Origin: Agrobacterium fabrum
Lineage (GTDB): Bacteria > Pseudomonadota > Alphaproteobacteria > Rhizobiales > Rhizobiaceae
DNA length: 55,487 bases
Direction: 5' to 3'
Assembly: GCA_003241215.1 (NCBI GenBank)
Contig: QFOL01000004.1
Coordinates: forward strand, 1 to 55,487
Both the position numbers and the translations under genes were made by a program. The number at the start of each line of letters is the position of its first letter. Position 1 is the first letter of the stretch. Below the pieces are notes generated by a model that did not search any database, was not told the DNA's origin, and worked only from the letters and a program-made list of their open reading frames with translations. This document shows, piece after piece, positions 33,828 to 41,532 of this stretch.

Positions 33828-33851
33828 CACTCCGATTCTTGCTTTCAAATC
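33828..33851 (-). promoter_or_regulatory. Cargo regulon motif (copy 11)
   Basis: Minus strand reads GATTTGAAAGCA then AGAATCGGAGTG, an exact match to the consensus. Start codon of the DUF2059-like gene 57 bp downstream. Confidence 0.82.
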
Positions 33852-33906
33852 AAACGAAGTTCCACCCGATTCCTGCGGGCTAGGATGACGTTGGGACAAA
33901 AACAGT

Positions 33907-33930
33907 AACGGGGACCATTTGGTCCCCGTT
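33907..33930 (-). terminator. Terminator of the cytidylyltransferase-TMEM175 operon
   Basis: Perfect 11-bp stem AACGGGGACCA / TGGTCCCCGTT with a two-base loop, followed on the minus strand by ACTGTTTTTG. It is 27 bp after the TMEM175 stop. Confidence 0.8.
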
Positions 33931-33957
33931 CGTCCGGCAGCATGACATGGGCTCAAC

Positions 33958-34647
33958 TCACCCCATGCTGGGGAGCTTCCTGTTGCGACCAAGGCTGAAG
34001 ATGCCCCGACTGCTCCAAGCGTAGAACGCCACCACGAGCATGAAGATTATCACGGCAACCGTGGGGTTGCCGAACCACCCGACGAGGGCAGCGACCACAT
34101 ACATGGCGATACCAACGAGCGGTCGTGTTACTTCTACCGCGAGCGCGGCCCTCGGCATTTCGGGCTTCGCCAGCTCGGCATGTCGGAAGAGATGCCACAG
34201 TGCCGGCAACCAGGCGATGGACATCAGGCTGGCGATAGCAGCATACAGCAGAACGGCGGCCCGCTGATCGGCGATGTTCCCGTCGCGAAAGGCGTCTGCA
34301 AGCACACCGGTCGGAAACGGAATGAGCGCTGCCGTTCCGATGATACCGAGATTGATCAGGTTGGTGGTGAAATCCACGCAACGAAGGCGATCAAACAGAT
34401 AGTGGTGATTGAGCCAGATCACGCCGACGTAGATGAAGGCCACGGCATACGCGACATATGAAGCCCACGCCTTGAGCAATTCGTGCGCGAGTTGACCTTC
34501 GGCAGCGTGCGGCCGATGGATCTCCAAGACCAGCAAGGTGATGATGATCGAAAACGCGGCATCACTGAAGCCTTCGAGACGCCGAGGCTCCGGTAGGAAG
34601 GACGACCGTTCGTCCCTGGACATGGCCTCTTCTTGCTGAATACGCAT
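33958..34647 (-). CDS. TMEM175-family potassium channel
   Basis: 229 residues with six membrane helices. The family signature RxxxFSD is present as RRLEGFSDAAFSIIITLLVLEI (residues 21 onward, in the first helix). Bacterial TMEM175 proteins are potassium-permeable channels of the inner membrane. ATG 34647 follows GAGAGG; an in-frame ATG at 34623 with AAGAGG is an alternative. It is 27 bp downstream of the cytidylyltransferase gene and so falls under motif copy 12. Why potassium flux would be part of this regulon is unknown. Confidence 0.88.
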   Translation of the reverse strand: MRIQQEEAMSRDERSSFLPEPRRLEGFSDAAFSIIITLLVLEIHRPHAAEGQLAHELLKAWASYVAYAVAFIYVGVIWLNHHYLFDRLRCVDFTTNLINLGIIGTAALIPFPTGVLADAFRDGNIADQRAAVLLYAAIASLMSIAWLPALWHLFRHAELAKPEMPRAALAVEVTRPLVGIAMYVVAALVGWFGNPTVAVIIFMLVVAFYAWSSRGIFSLGRNRKLPSMG

Positions 34648-34674
34648 GATGAATTCCTCTCACGATATGGGTTT

Positions 34675-35148
34675 TCAGGCCGCGCGCGCGGCGTCGATGG
34701 GGTTGAGCGGGAGCATTCCGCGGCCCGCCAATGCGTCGATGTTGTGGAGTGTCTTCCGCAGCGCGCTGCTCGACGTGGAGAGCGTGTAGGGGAAGTAGAC
34801 GATCTCGACGCCAACGGCGCCGAAATCGCGTTCGAGCTTGTCGCCCTTCTCGGTGCCGCGCCAATCATCCCCTTTGAACAGGACGTTGAAGCGGAGATCT
34901 TTCCAGATCTCGATTTTGTCGTTCGTCATGGCCGGATGTGCAGCGTCGACGAAGCGAATATTGCGGACGATCTCCAGCCGCTCGGCGAGCGGGATTACCG
35001 GCGTGACGCCCTTGTGCTTGATCAGCACCTCGTCTGCGACGACACCCGCGATCAGGAAATCGCAGTTCTCTTTTGCGCGACGCAGGAGGTTCAGGTGGCC
35101 GATGTGAAACAGGTCGTAAGCACCTGGGGCGTAGCCGATGCGGATCAT
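34675..35148 (-). CDS. TagD-like cytidylyltransferase
   Basis: 157 residues, nucleotidyltransferase superfamily. The HxGH motif is in YDLFHIGHLNLLRRAKE (residues 11-27), and the second nucleotide-binding motif, RTEGISTT in TagD, reads TLSTSSSALRK. Most like glycerol-3-phosphate or ethanolamine-phosphate cytidylyltransferases, which would make a CDP-alcohol in the cytoplasm. A partner enzyme using CDP-alcohols is encoded 3 kb away in the ada operon. ATG 35148 follows GAGGAA; motif copy 12 is 67 bp upstream. Confidence 0.86.
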   Translation of the reverse strand: MIRIGYAPGAYDLFHIGHLNLLRRAKENCDFLIAGVVADEVLIKHKGVTPVIPLAERLEIVRNIRFVDAAHPAMTNDKIEIWKDLRFNVLFKGDDWRGTEKGDKLERDFGAVGVEIVYFPYTLSTSSSALRKTLHNIDALAGRGMLPLNPIDAARAA

Positions 35149-35215
35149 GACGATAATTCCTCTCTCGGGTGTTCGAATTCATTGAGAAGAAATTACCGAC
35201 CTTGTTCGACATCGA

Positions 35216-35239
35216 CGCTCCGATTCATCTTTTGAAATC
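35216..35239 (-). promoter_or_regulatory. Cargo regulon motif (copy 12)
   Basis: Minus strand reads GATTTCAAAAGA then TGAATCGGAGCG. TAATTT starts exactly 20 bp after it. Confidence 0.75.
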
Positions 35240-35278
35240 AAGAAATTATCGAGATTTACTTTGAGCCAGAATGTAAAA

Positions 35279-35308
35279 GAGGCCCGCACTGGGGTTTGTG
35301 CGAGCCTC
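35279..35308 (-). terminator. Terminator after the SnoaL gene
   Basis: Stem GAGGCTCGCAC / GTGCGGGCCTC (one mismatch), followed on the minus strand by TTTTACATTC. It is about 55 bp after the SnoaL stop. Confidence 0.82.
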
Positions 35309-35362
35309 AATTCTCCTGGTGGAGATACGCCGCCCGAATGAGCGCACGCTATGCGGTTTCGA

Positions 35363-35818
35363 TCAGGCCTTCTTGATCAGCCCGAGCTGCATCATCGCCG
35401 TCAGACCGTCATCCAGGCCGTTCTCTTCCACGATCAGGCCGTCGACCACCTTCAGCACGGTCTTGCCGGTGAAGTGCATCTTGCGGCCGGTCGCGGCGGG
35501 AAGACCTTCGAAGCCGGGCAGAACATCGTTCCAGGCAGCGCCGGTGTGCGTGCCGCCACCTTCCCACTGGCCGACGACATAGTCGCCTTCGGCGATCAGG
35601 TCGGACGTGCCCCAGAAGTTGAGATCGGGAAACGCGGCGCGGAAGTCGGTCATGAAGGCCTTGATGTCATCGCGGCCACGGCGCGGCTCGTGCAGCGAAT
35701 AGTGCAGAAGCATGTCCGGATGCGCGATGTCGTCGATGACGGCGAGATTGACATCCTTGCCCCAGAATTCGGTAAACCAGCGGACGACGACGGCCTTGTT
35801 GTCTTCTTCTTTGCTCAT
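35363..35818 (-). CDS. SnoaL-like ester cyclase family protein
   Basis: 151 residues, NTF2-like fold of the SnoaL polyketide-cyclase group. VRWFTEFWGKD at residues 12-22 and the pair ALHYSLHEPRRG-type and DLNFWGTSDLIAEGDYVVGQW match the family. Small-molecule isomerase or binding role possible; substrate unknown. ATG 35818 is preferred to 35839 (7 residues longer) by the family start. Motif copy 13 is 87 bp upstream. Confidence 0.83.
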   Translation of the reverse strand: MSKEEDNKAVVVRWFTEFWGKDVNLAVIDDIAHPDMLLHYSLHEPRRGRDDIKAFMTDFRAAFPDLNFWGTSDLIAEGDYVVGQWEGGGTHTGAAWNDVLPGFEGLPAATGRKMHFTGKTVLKVVDGLIVEENGLDDGLTAMMQLGLIKKA

Positions 35819-35905
35819 TGAAAAGAGTCCTTTCCTCAACTTCGGGCGACCATCGAAACCGCTCGATGACCTGATGAAAGGAATATTTGAGCTTGCCGGA
35901 CCTCA

Positions 35906-35929
35906 AACTCCGTTTCTTACCTTCAAACT
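35906..35929 (-). promoter_or_regulatory. Cargo regulon motif (copy 13)
   Basis: Minus strand reads AGTTTGAAGGTA then AGAAACGGAGTT. TATTCC starts exactly 20 bp after it. Confidence 0.78.
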
Positions 35930-36045
35930 GGAAACTGCGCTGCGTGTCCGGCGACAACGGATGGAAGACGGCGATCGCGCCGATTTTCCGGTGACAAAAG
36001 GAATGGCGTCAAATGTTCAACGCCCGCAGTTTTTCGGGATTTTCG

Positions 36046-36069
36046 GATTTGAACGCAAGAAACGGAGTG
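36046..36069 (+). promoter_or_regulatory. Cargo regulon motif (copy 14)
   Basis: Plus strand reads GATTTGAACGCA then AGAAACGGAGTG; GAT-N6-GCAA is exact. It is back to back with copy 13, 116 bp away, so the SnoaL gene and the 36101 gene are divergent. Confidence 0.78.
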
Positions 36070-36100
36070 CCGTGACTCCGCTCGCTCGCATTGTGCGAAG

Positions 36101-36556
36101 ATGCTTTCAAATTCTCCACAAGGTTACAAAATCGCCTATAGCGCAAAGACGAATATAGGTGTCATGCTGGAAATGATCCCGGAGGATGAGGCGCTCGGTT
36201 GTTGGACAGAGATGTTCACTGTTCAGATCATGCGAAACATCAACCGATATACGCCGGACAGCTTTTACGCCGGCATGAAAGAAGCATGGGCAGATATGTG
36301 CCCGTGTGGCTCAACCGCGATCGTAGAGCGTGGACGCGAGCAGCTCCAGCCGACGCTATATTGGAAGCATGGATGCCCACTAAACAAGAACACCGGCCAG
36401 CCCGAGTATACGTGGTTCAAAGTGCTCGTGCGCGGCGGCCACGTCATCGTGGCGCAAAAGGCATTCAGATTCGAGCCATGTGATAGCGATGTCACCTTCT
36501 GGCTCGACTTTCTCCGTGAACTTCGGGTGAACCATAGGCTTGCGGCCTATCATTGA
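36101..36556 (+). CDS. Unknown protein of the cargo regulon, CPCG-containing
   Basis: 151 residues from ATG 36101 (after GCGAAG), or 130 from ATG 36164. No family recognised. Features are a CPCGSTAI turn near residue 68, KHGCPLNKNTG, and FEPCDSDVTFWLDFLREL at the end, so three Cys-containing loops that could bind a metal. No signal or membrane segment. It follows motif copy 14 and ends at a strong hairpin (36559-36580), the last gene of the cargo before the transfer region. Confidence 0.65.
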   Translation: MLSNSPQGYKIAYSAKTNIGVMLEMIPEDEALGCWTEMFTVQIMRNINRYTPDSFYAGMKEAWADMCPCGSTAIVERGREQLQPTLYWKHGCPLNKNTGQPEYTWFKVLVRGGHVIVAQKAFRFEPCDSDVTFWLDFLRELRVNHRLAAYH

Positions 36557-36558
36557 TC

Positions 36559-36580
36559 GCCGGCCGCCGCCGCGGCCGGC
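36559..36580. terminator. Hairpin between cargo and transfer region
   Basis: Perfect 9-bp stem GCCGGCCGC / GCGGCCGGC, three bases after the 36101 gene and just before the convergent DUF2274 gene. No T-run, so a terminator only in part. Confidence 0.6.
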
Positions 36581-36586
36581 TTGTCA

Positions 36587-36868
36587 TCAATTCTCACCTG
36601 CGGCGCGCGGCGGCTCCGAACGCCGGCTGCCAATCGCGGCATTCTTGGCCTTCGCAAATCCACGATCCGTGGCGATGAATCTCTCCAGCATAGGAACGAT
36701 CAGTCGAGTTGGATCGGTGGGGTGCCCGGATTCCCGGCCGAGTATTTCGGCGTAGGTCGTCAAGTCCCGATGGAGCGAAGCCGGGACATCGAGTGTGACT
36801 TTAACTGGTTTGTCGTCTGCGATAGGACCGAGTTTCAATTTGCCCACGTCAGCCTCCGTAGGGTTCAA
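36587..36868 (-). CDS. DUF2274 protein of the Trb transfer cluster
   Basis: 93 residues. KLKLGPIADDKPVKVTLDVPASLHRDL (split at residues 10-36) and IVPMLERFIATDRGFAKAK are the family signatures. DUF2274 genes typically follow trbI in these elements; the ribbon-helix-helix-like start suggests DNA binding. It overlaps the end of trbI by 20 bp. Function not established. Confidence 0.85.
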   Translation of the reverse strand: MNPTEADVGKLKLGPIADDKPVKVTLDVPASLHRDLTTYAEILGRESGHPTDPTRLIVPMLERFIATDRGFAKAKNAAIGSRRSEPPRAAGEN

Positions 36869-38072
36869 GCACGAGATCGCGCGTGACGATAACGCGAACG
36901 GGGAAGCCAGGCCGGATCGTCAGGGTCGGCGCAATGTTGAGCTGGCGCTGGACTATTTGCTGGCCGGTCTGATTGATGCTGTCGGACGCGCCGCTGCGTA
37001 GCGCGCGCACGATGTCGCTCTCCTGGCCGGATGATCCGGCCTCAGCGCCGATGCTTAGGATGGTCGAGAGTGCGGCAGCCTTGAAGAGTTCGCCCCAGTG
37101 ATAGTCGACGCCATCTTCGAGGCCGGCATAACCCTCGGCATCCGCGCCGGGCTGTCGCTCCAGCACGATCGAGCGGCCATTCGGGAAGATCAGCCGGTTC
37201 CAGACAAGCAGGATACGGCGCTGCCCGAAGCCAACGCCATTGTCGTACTGACCGATGACGCGCGTGCCTTGAGGGACGAGGAGGATCTTTCCGGTCGGGC
37301 TGTCGTAGATGTTCTCCGTCACCTGGGCGGTGATCTGACCGGGAAGATCAGAACGGATGCCGGTGATGAGCGCGGCGGAGATCACCGCACCAGCCTGCAG
37401 GACGTTCGCTGACGCGGGCGCCGCAACGCGATCGGGTGAGACCGTGCGTTTGTCTGGCGGCTGATTGAGGAAGGCGAGCTGGCGATCCTGGGCGATGGGT
37501 GTCGCCGGTTGCGGAGCGAGGCCGAGGTTCGTCAAATCGGGTGTAGATGCGGCCGCCGTCGTGCTCGTGGTCGCAGGCGGCGCCGAGGCGGTGCGCGTCT
37601 CGGTCGATGCGAACAGCCGAGCTGTGCGTGCTGACTCCAGTTCCTGAAGCCGACGCTGCTCCTCTGCGCTGATACCGGGGTTGGGTGTCGCGATCGACGG
37701 CGGCGGCACCGCGTTTTGCGCGTTGAGGATCGGCCGGCCTAGATCGCCCGGCAGCGGCGGGCCGAGCACCGGCCCTGTGTAGTCGCGCGGAAGGCTGTTC
37801 AGGCCATCCGGGGTCGCACGATTGTCGGTCGCGTATAGCTCCTCGTTTCCCTTGTGGCCGCTCTGAATCTGGAGGGCGTAGATCAATGCGCCGCCGATCC
37901 CGACACTGGCGACCAGGCCGAGCCCGGCCAGGACTTTACGCGACAGCCTCGTCACACGCGGCGGTTCCGGTCGCAGCCGCATCGGCGAAGCCGGCTCGCC
38001 GGTCAGCGGCAGGGCGCCGTCCTCACCGGACGGCTCCGGCCCTTTCTCCTTTCCGGGTTCGATCTCGCTCAT
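36849..38072 (-). CDS. trbI: Conjugal transfer protein TrbI (VirB10-like)
   Basis: 407 residues. Cytoplasmic proline-rich N-terminus, one membrane helix (VLAGLGLVASVGIGGALIYAL, around residues 47-67 in outline), a periplasmic proline-rich linker, and the TrbI/VirB10 beta-barrel domain with ISAALITGIRSDLPGQITAQV and GTRVIGQYDNGVGFGQ. It spans the envelope in the type IV secretion channel. It overlaps trbG by 4 bp. Confidence 0.95.
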   Translation of the reverse strand: MSEIEPGKEKGPEPSGEDGALPLTGEPASPMRLRPEPPRVTRLSRKVLAGLGLVASVGIGGALIYALQIQSGHKGNEELYATDNRATPDGLNSLPRDYTGPVLGPPLPGDLGRPILNAQNAVPPPSIATPNPGISAEEQRRLQELESARTARLFASTETRTASAPPATTSTTAAASTPDLTNLGLAPQPATPIAQDRQLAFLNQPPDKRTVSPDRVAAPASANVLQAGAVISAALITGIRSDLPGQITAQVTENIYDSPTGKILLVPQGTRVIGQYDNGVGFGQRRILLVWNRLIFPNGRSIVLERQPGADAEGYAGLEDGVDYHWGELFKAAALSTILSIGAEAGSSGQESDIVRALRSGASDSINQTGQQIVQRQLNIAPTLTIRPGFPVRVIVTRDLVLEPYGG

Positions 38073-39094
38073 GACGCCGGCCTTCCGTCAGTGCGCGAGA
38101 TCCGCACGCGCTTCTGGTTGCGATCGGCGCCGAAGCGCAGCTCGGCGGCGGCGAAGAGCCTGTCGACGATCATGTAGTTGCCGCGAACGCGGTAATTCAC
38201 GAGTTCCGATGTCGCGCCCTCCGGGCCGACAACGAACAGCGGCGGCATCTCGCCCTGGCCGATGCCACGCGGGAATTCGATGAACACCTGCTTGCCGTCA
38301 TCGAAGGCGCGGAGCGGCCGCCACGGCGCGCGATCGCCCGTCACCTCGTAGCGAAAATTGACGCGCGATAGGTCGATGCCGGTGGAAACGGGCTGCGAGG
38401 CCTCCGCCTGCGCATTCTGACGGCGCAACGCGATGAGCTGGTCCTGCGGATACTGCCAGGATACGGACGCCATGTAGGTCGAGGACGTCGAGCGCAGCTC
38501 CATGTAATAGGTGCGCAGGTTGGTGTTGATGACGAGATTGGTCATCAACTCGGGCCGCGTGGGCTTGACAAGGATGTGAACCTGTTTCGCCGCGCCCGTC
38601 CCGCTCTCCGTGTCGCCGATGATCCAGCGCACGGTGTCGCCGGCCGCCACGGGACCAGCGCCCACGAGTTGTTCGCCGGGCTGGAGCGCGATGTCCGTTA
38701 TCTGCCCGACGGCGGTGTAGACCTGATAAAGCGCGCCTTGGGTGAACGGATAGACCTGCATCGAGTTGATGAAGCCGTTGCGCACCGGCTGCACGCGCGC
38801 CTGTGCATTGGCCTGATTGACACGGGCGGCGGGATCGGTCGCCTCGGCTGGCTGGCGCGTCCCGTCCACCAGCTTCATCTGACCGGGCAGAGGCAAGGGC
38901 TTCGGCAATTCGACGATGCGCACCGGCGACGGCGGATCGACCGTCTGCACGGCGGGCGCGGCGTTGTCATAGCTGATCTCGGGCGGCGGCGTGTTGGTCG
39001 CGCAGCCGGCGAGAGCCGACGTGCAGGCCAGCAGAAGCGCAAGCGAGGATTTACGGAGAGCCGGCATTCCGGCTGTGCGGAAGGCAGGCGTCAT
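38069..39094 (-). CDS. trbG: Conjugal transfer protein TrbG (VirB9-like)
   Basis: 341 residues. Lipoprotein signal with lipobox LAGC at residues 28-31, a proline-rich region, and the VirB9/CagX-type domain (VYPFTQGALYQVYTAVGQITDIALQPGE and following). Outer-membrane core component of the channel. ATG 39094 overlaps the trbF stop by 4 bp. Confidence 0.94.
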   Translation of the reverse strand: MTPAFRTAGMPALRKSSLALLLACTSALAGCATNTPPPEISYDNAAPAVQTVDPPSPVRIVELPKPLPLPGQMKLVDGTRQPAEATDPAARVNQANAQARVQPVRNGFINSMQVYPFTQGALYQVYTAVGQITDIALQPGEQLVGAGPVAAGDTVRWIIGDTESGTGAAKQVHILVKPTRPELMTNLVINTNLRTYYMELRSTSSTYMASVSWQYPQDQLIALRRQNAQAEASQPVSTGIDLSRVNFRYEVTGDRAPWRPLRAFDDGKQVFIEFPRGIGQGEMPPLFVVGPEGATSELVNYRVRGNYMIVDRLFAAAELRFGADRNQKRVRISRTDGRPAS

Positions 39095-39780
39095 TGTCCA
39101 AGCTCCTTCGACCAGTTGATTGCGTTGACGTAGATTCCGAGCGGATTGGCTCGAAGCTTTTCGGCGTCGCGCGGTGTTTGCACGACGATGGTGAGGATGG
39201 CGGACCAGCGCTCGGTGGCGGCCAGCGAGCCGTCCTGATAGCGGCGCTCGATCCAGGCCACGCGGAACGAGTCCGGGGAGGCCCTGATGACGCTCGACAC
39301 TTCGATGGCGACCTGTTGCTTGCCGACCTTGGTGAAGGGGTCGTTGGCGCGGGCATAGTCGTTGAGCGCGAGCGCGCCGCCCTGCGTGGTGAACTCGTAT
39401 GCGCGCAGCCAATTCTGCCGCACGATGATCGCGTCGGCCGGAATTGAGCGGACCTGCTCGATGAAGCGGGCGAGATGGAACGCGATCTGCGGATCGGAGG
39501 GCCGATAGTCGGCGACGGCGGGCGCGATCGCCTGCGCCTGGCCGAGCTTGTCGACCTGCACGACCCACGGAACGATGGTGCCGCTGGCCGACTGCCAGAC
39601 GAGGCCGCCTGACAGGCCTGCCGAAAGGGCCAGGCAGCCGAAGGCCATATAGCGCCAGTTGTGAGCCTGCACGCGGGCGGAGCCAATTCGGTCGTCCCAG
39701 ACCTGTGCGGCGCGTTGATAGGGCGTTTCGGGTTGTGGTGCTTTCCCGTAGTGGGTCGATGGTCGTTTGAAGAAGTTCAT
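39091..39780 (-). CDS. trbF: Conjugal transfer protein TrbF (VirB8-like)
   Basis: 229 residues. Cytoplasmic start, one membrane helix (YMAFGCLALSAGLSGGLVW, residues 47-65) and the periplasmic NTF2-like VirB8 domain (FHLARFIEQVRSIPADAIIVRQNW). Assembly factor of the inner-membrane complex. It follows trbL by 2 bp. Confidence 0.94.
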   Translation of the reverse strand: MNFFKRPSTHYGKAPQPETPYQRAAQVWDDRIGSARVQAHNWRYMAFGCLALSAGLSGGLVWQSASGTIVPWVVQVDKLGQAQAIAPAVADYRPSDPQIAFHLARFIEQVRSIPADAIIVRQNWLRAYEFTTQGGALALNDYARANDPFTKVGKQQVAIEVSSVIRASPDSFRVAWIERRYQDGSLAATERWSAILTIVVQTPRDAEKLRANPLGIYVNAINWSKELGQ

Positions 39781-39782
39781 AG

Positions 39783-41132
39783 TCAGTCGCTTTCGGAGAG
39801 GTTGACGGAAGAGCCGCCGCCATGGCTGTCGCCGGATTTGACGGCATGGGCGGCGGCCTGGACGCCGTGGGCGAGTTGCTGCGAGCGTTTCATGCGCTTG
39901 GCCCAGGCAGGCGGACCGTCGCGGGTGGCAGTCGCGGCGGCAGCGGGCGCGGCTTCCGTCGCGCCGCCGTCGCTGGATGCGCCGCCGGAGATCTCAGAGG
40001 CGGCACGAGAGCCGGCATCGAAGCTGGACTTGAGGCTGTCGGACGCACGGGAAACGGCGCGCTTCAGCGGCGAGGCCGCGGCCTTCGCGCCAGTGCTCGC
40101 GACATTGCCGAGACCGGACGCAATGTCCGACGCGCCGGACTGACCGGCCGCGCCGAGGCTGTAGGCGGTGGAAGCGCCACCAGCGACGGTCGCGCCGCCA
40201 CGCGCAGCGGCGGCTGCACCACTGGCGAGGGCCGCGCCGCCAGAGGCGACGGTGCCGACCGCCGCAGCGCCCGCCGCGACCATGCCGCCGGCAGCAACGC
40301 CCGCACCGACCGCGGCGCCGGCGCCGAGCTGTGGGCCGCCGGAGACAAGGCCGTTGGCGATGCCCGGTCCGAAGATGCCGAGACCGAGCAGCGAGAGCGC
40401 GGCGAGCACGATCGCCATGGCGTCGTCGATGGTCGGCGTCTGGCCGCCGAAGCCTTGAGTGAATTGCGAGAACAAGGTGGAGCCGATGCCGATGATGACG
40501 GCGAGCACGAGCACCTTGATGCCGGAGGAAATGACGTTGCCCAGCACGCGCTCGGCCATGAAGGCGGATTTGCCGAAGAGGCCGAACGGGATCAGCACGA
40601 AACCGGCGAGTGTCGTCAGCTTGAACTCGATCAAGGTGACGAAGAGCTGGACTGCCAGAATGAAGAAGGCGAGCAGGATCAGCGCCCAGGCGAACAGCAG
40701 GCACGCGATCTGGATGAAATTCTCGAAGAAGGCGACCCAGCCCATGAGATTGGAGATGGATTCGAGCAGCGGCCGTCCTGCATCGAGGCCGGTTTGCGCC
40801 ACCTTGCCGGGCCGCATGAGATCCGTGACGGCGAAGCCCGTGCCAGAGGCCTTCAAACCAAGGCCCGCGAAGCTCTCGAAGACGATACGGGCGAGATTGT
40901 TCCAGTTGGAGATCAGATAGGCGAAGACGCCGACGAACAGCGTCTTCTTCACGAGGCGGGCGATAATGTCGTCGTCAGCGCCCCAGCTCCAGAATAGGGC
41001 GGCCAGCGTCACATCGATGACGATGAGCGTCGTGGCGATGAAGGCGACTTCCCCGCCGAGCAGGCCAAAGCCTGAATCGATGTAGCGGGTGAAGACGCCC
41101 AGGAAGTTGTCGATGACGCCGGTGCCGCCCAT
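39783..41132 (-). CDS. trbL: P-type conjugative transfer protein TrbL (VirB6-like)
   Basis: 449 residues. About six membrane helices in the first 270 residues (for example FIQIACLLFAWALILLAFFIL) and then a long Ala/Gly-rich low-complexity tail (AAVGAGVAAGGMVAAGAAAV type) ending in a charged cytoplasmic segment. Inner-membrane channel component. ATG 41132 is chosen because trbK ends at 41134; the longer reading frame upstream overlaps trbK and is arginine-rich shadow sequence. Confidence 0.93.
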   Translation of the reverse strand: MGGTGVIDNFLGVFTRYIDSGFGLLGGEVAFIATTLIVIDVTLAALFWSWGADDDIIARLVKKTLFVGVFAYLISNWNNLARIVFESFAGLGLKASGTGFAVTDLMRPGKVAQTGLDAGRPLLESISNLMGWVAFFENFIQIACLLFAWALILLAFFILAVQLFVTLIEFKLTTLAGFVLIPFGLFGKSAFMAERVLGNVISSGIKVLVLAVIIGIGSTLFSQFTQGFGGQTPTIDDAMAIVLAALSLLGLGIFGPGIANGLVSGGPQLGAGAAVGAGVAAGGMVAAGAAAVGTVASGGAALASGAAAAARGGATVAGGASTAYSLGAAGQSGASDIASGLGNVASTGAKAAASPLKRAVSRASDSLKSSFDAGSRAASEISGGASSDGGATEAAPAAAATATRDGPPAWAKRMKRSQQLAHGVQAAAHAVKSGDSHGGGSSVNLSESD

Positions 41133-41133
41133 G

Positions 41134-41517
41134 TCAGTGCGTCCCCGGACGCGCGGGCTCCGGCTGCATAACCGGCGCGGTATCCTTGAGTGCCGTGTCC
41201 GGCGCCGGCGCGATCGTCGCGGTCGGGGTCGGCGCATCCGGCGAGGCCGTTCGCGGCGCTTCCGGGTTCTGGCCCAGGAAGCGGTCGCGGTTTGCGGCCC
41301 AGAGTTTGAGACAGGCGGGGTCGCGGATCGCGGCCTCGCCTATATCCCGGCAGCCACGAAGCTGGCGCTGTAGGGCATCGACATCGACGCCCGGCCGCAC
41401 GGCCAAGGAGTGGACTTCCGGCTCCTCCTCCTTCCGGGTCAGTTCGATGACCGTGGCAGTGATGGCGACGCCGACGAAAACGACGGCGCCGAGCCGGGCG
41501 AACATTTTACCGTCCAT
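41134..41517 (-). CDS. trbK: TrbK-alt entry exclusion protein (putative)
   Basis: 127 residues. A single N-terminal membrane anchor (LGAVVFVGVAITATVIEL), the conserved block LRGCRDIGEAAIRDPACLKLWAANRDRFLG typical of TrbK-alt in alphaproteobacterial elements, then a proline/alanine-rich tail. Entry exclusion is inferred from the family name and its place between trbJ and trbL. Confidence 0.88.
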   Translation of the reverse strand: MDGKMFARLGAVVFVGVAITATVIELTRKEEEPEVHSLAVRPGVDVDALQRQLRGCRDIGEAAIRDPACLKLWAANRDRFLGQNPEAPRTASPDAPTPTATIAPAPDTALKDTAPVMQPEPARPGTH

Positions 41518-41532
41518 GGCGATCGCCCCTGC

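Noticed and set aside
36102..36114. TGCTTTCAAATTC, a half copy of the motif in reverse orientation at the start of the 36101 gene
   Set aside because: Only half of the motif is present, it overlaps a start codon, and no gene lies in that direction at the right distance.
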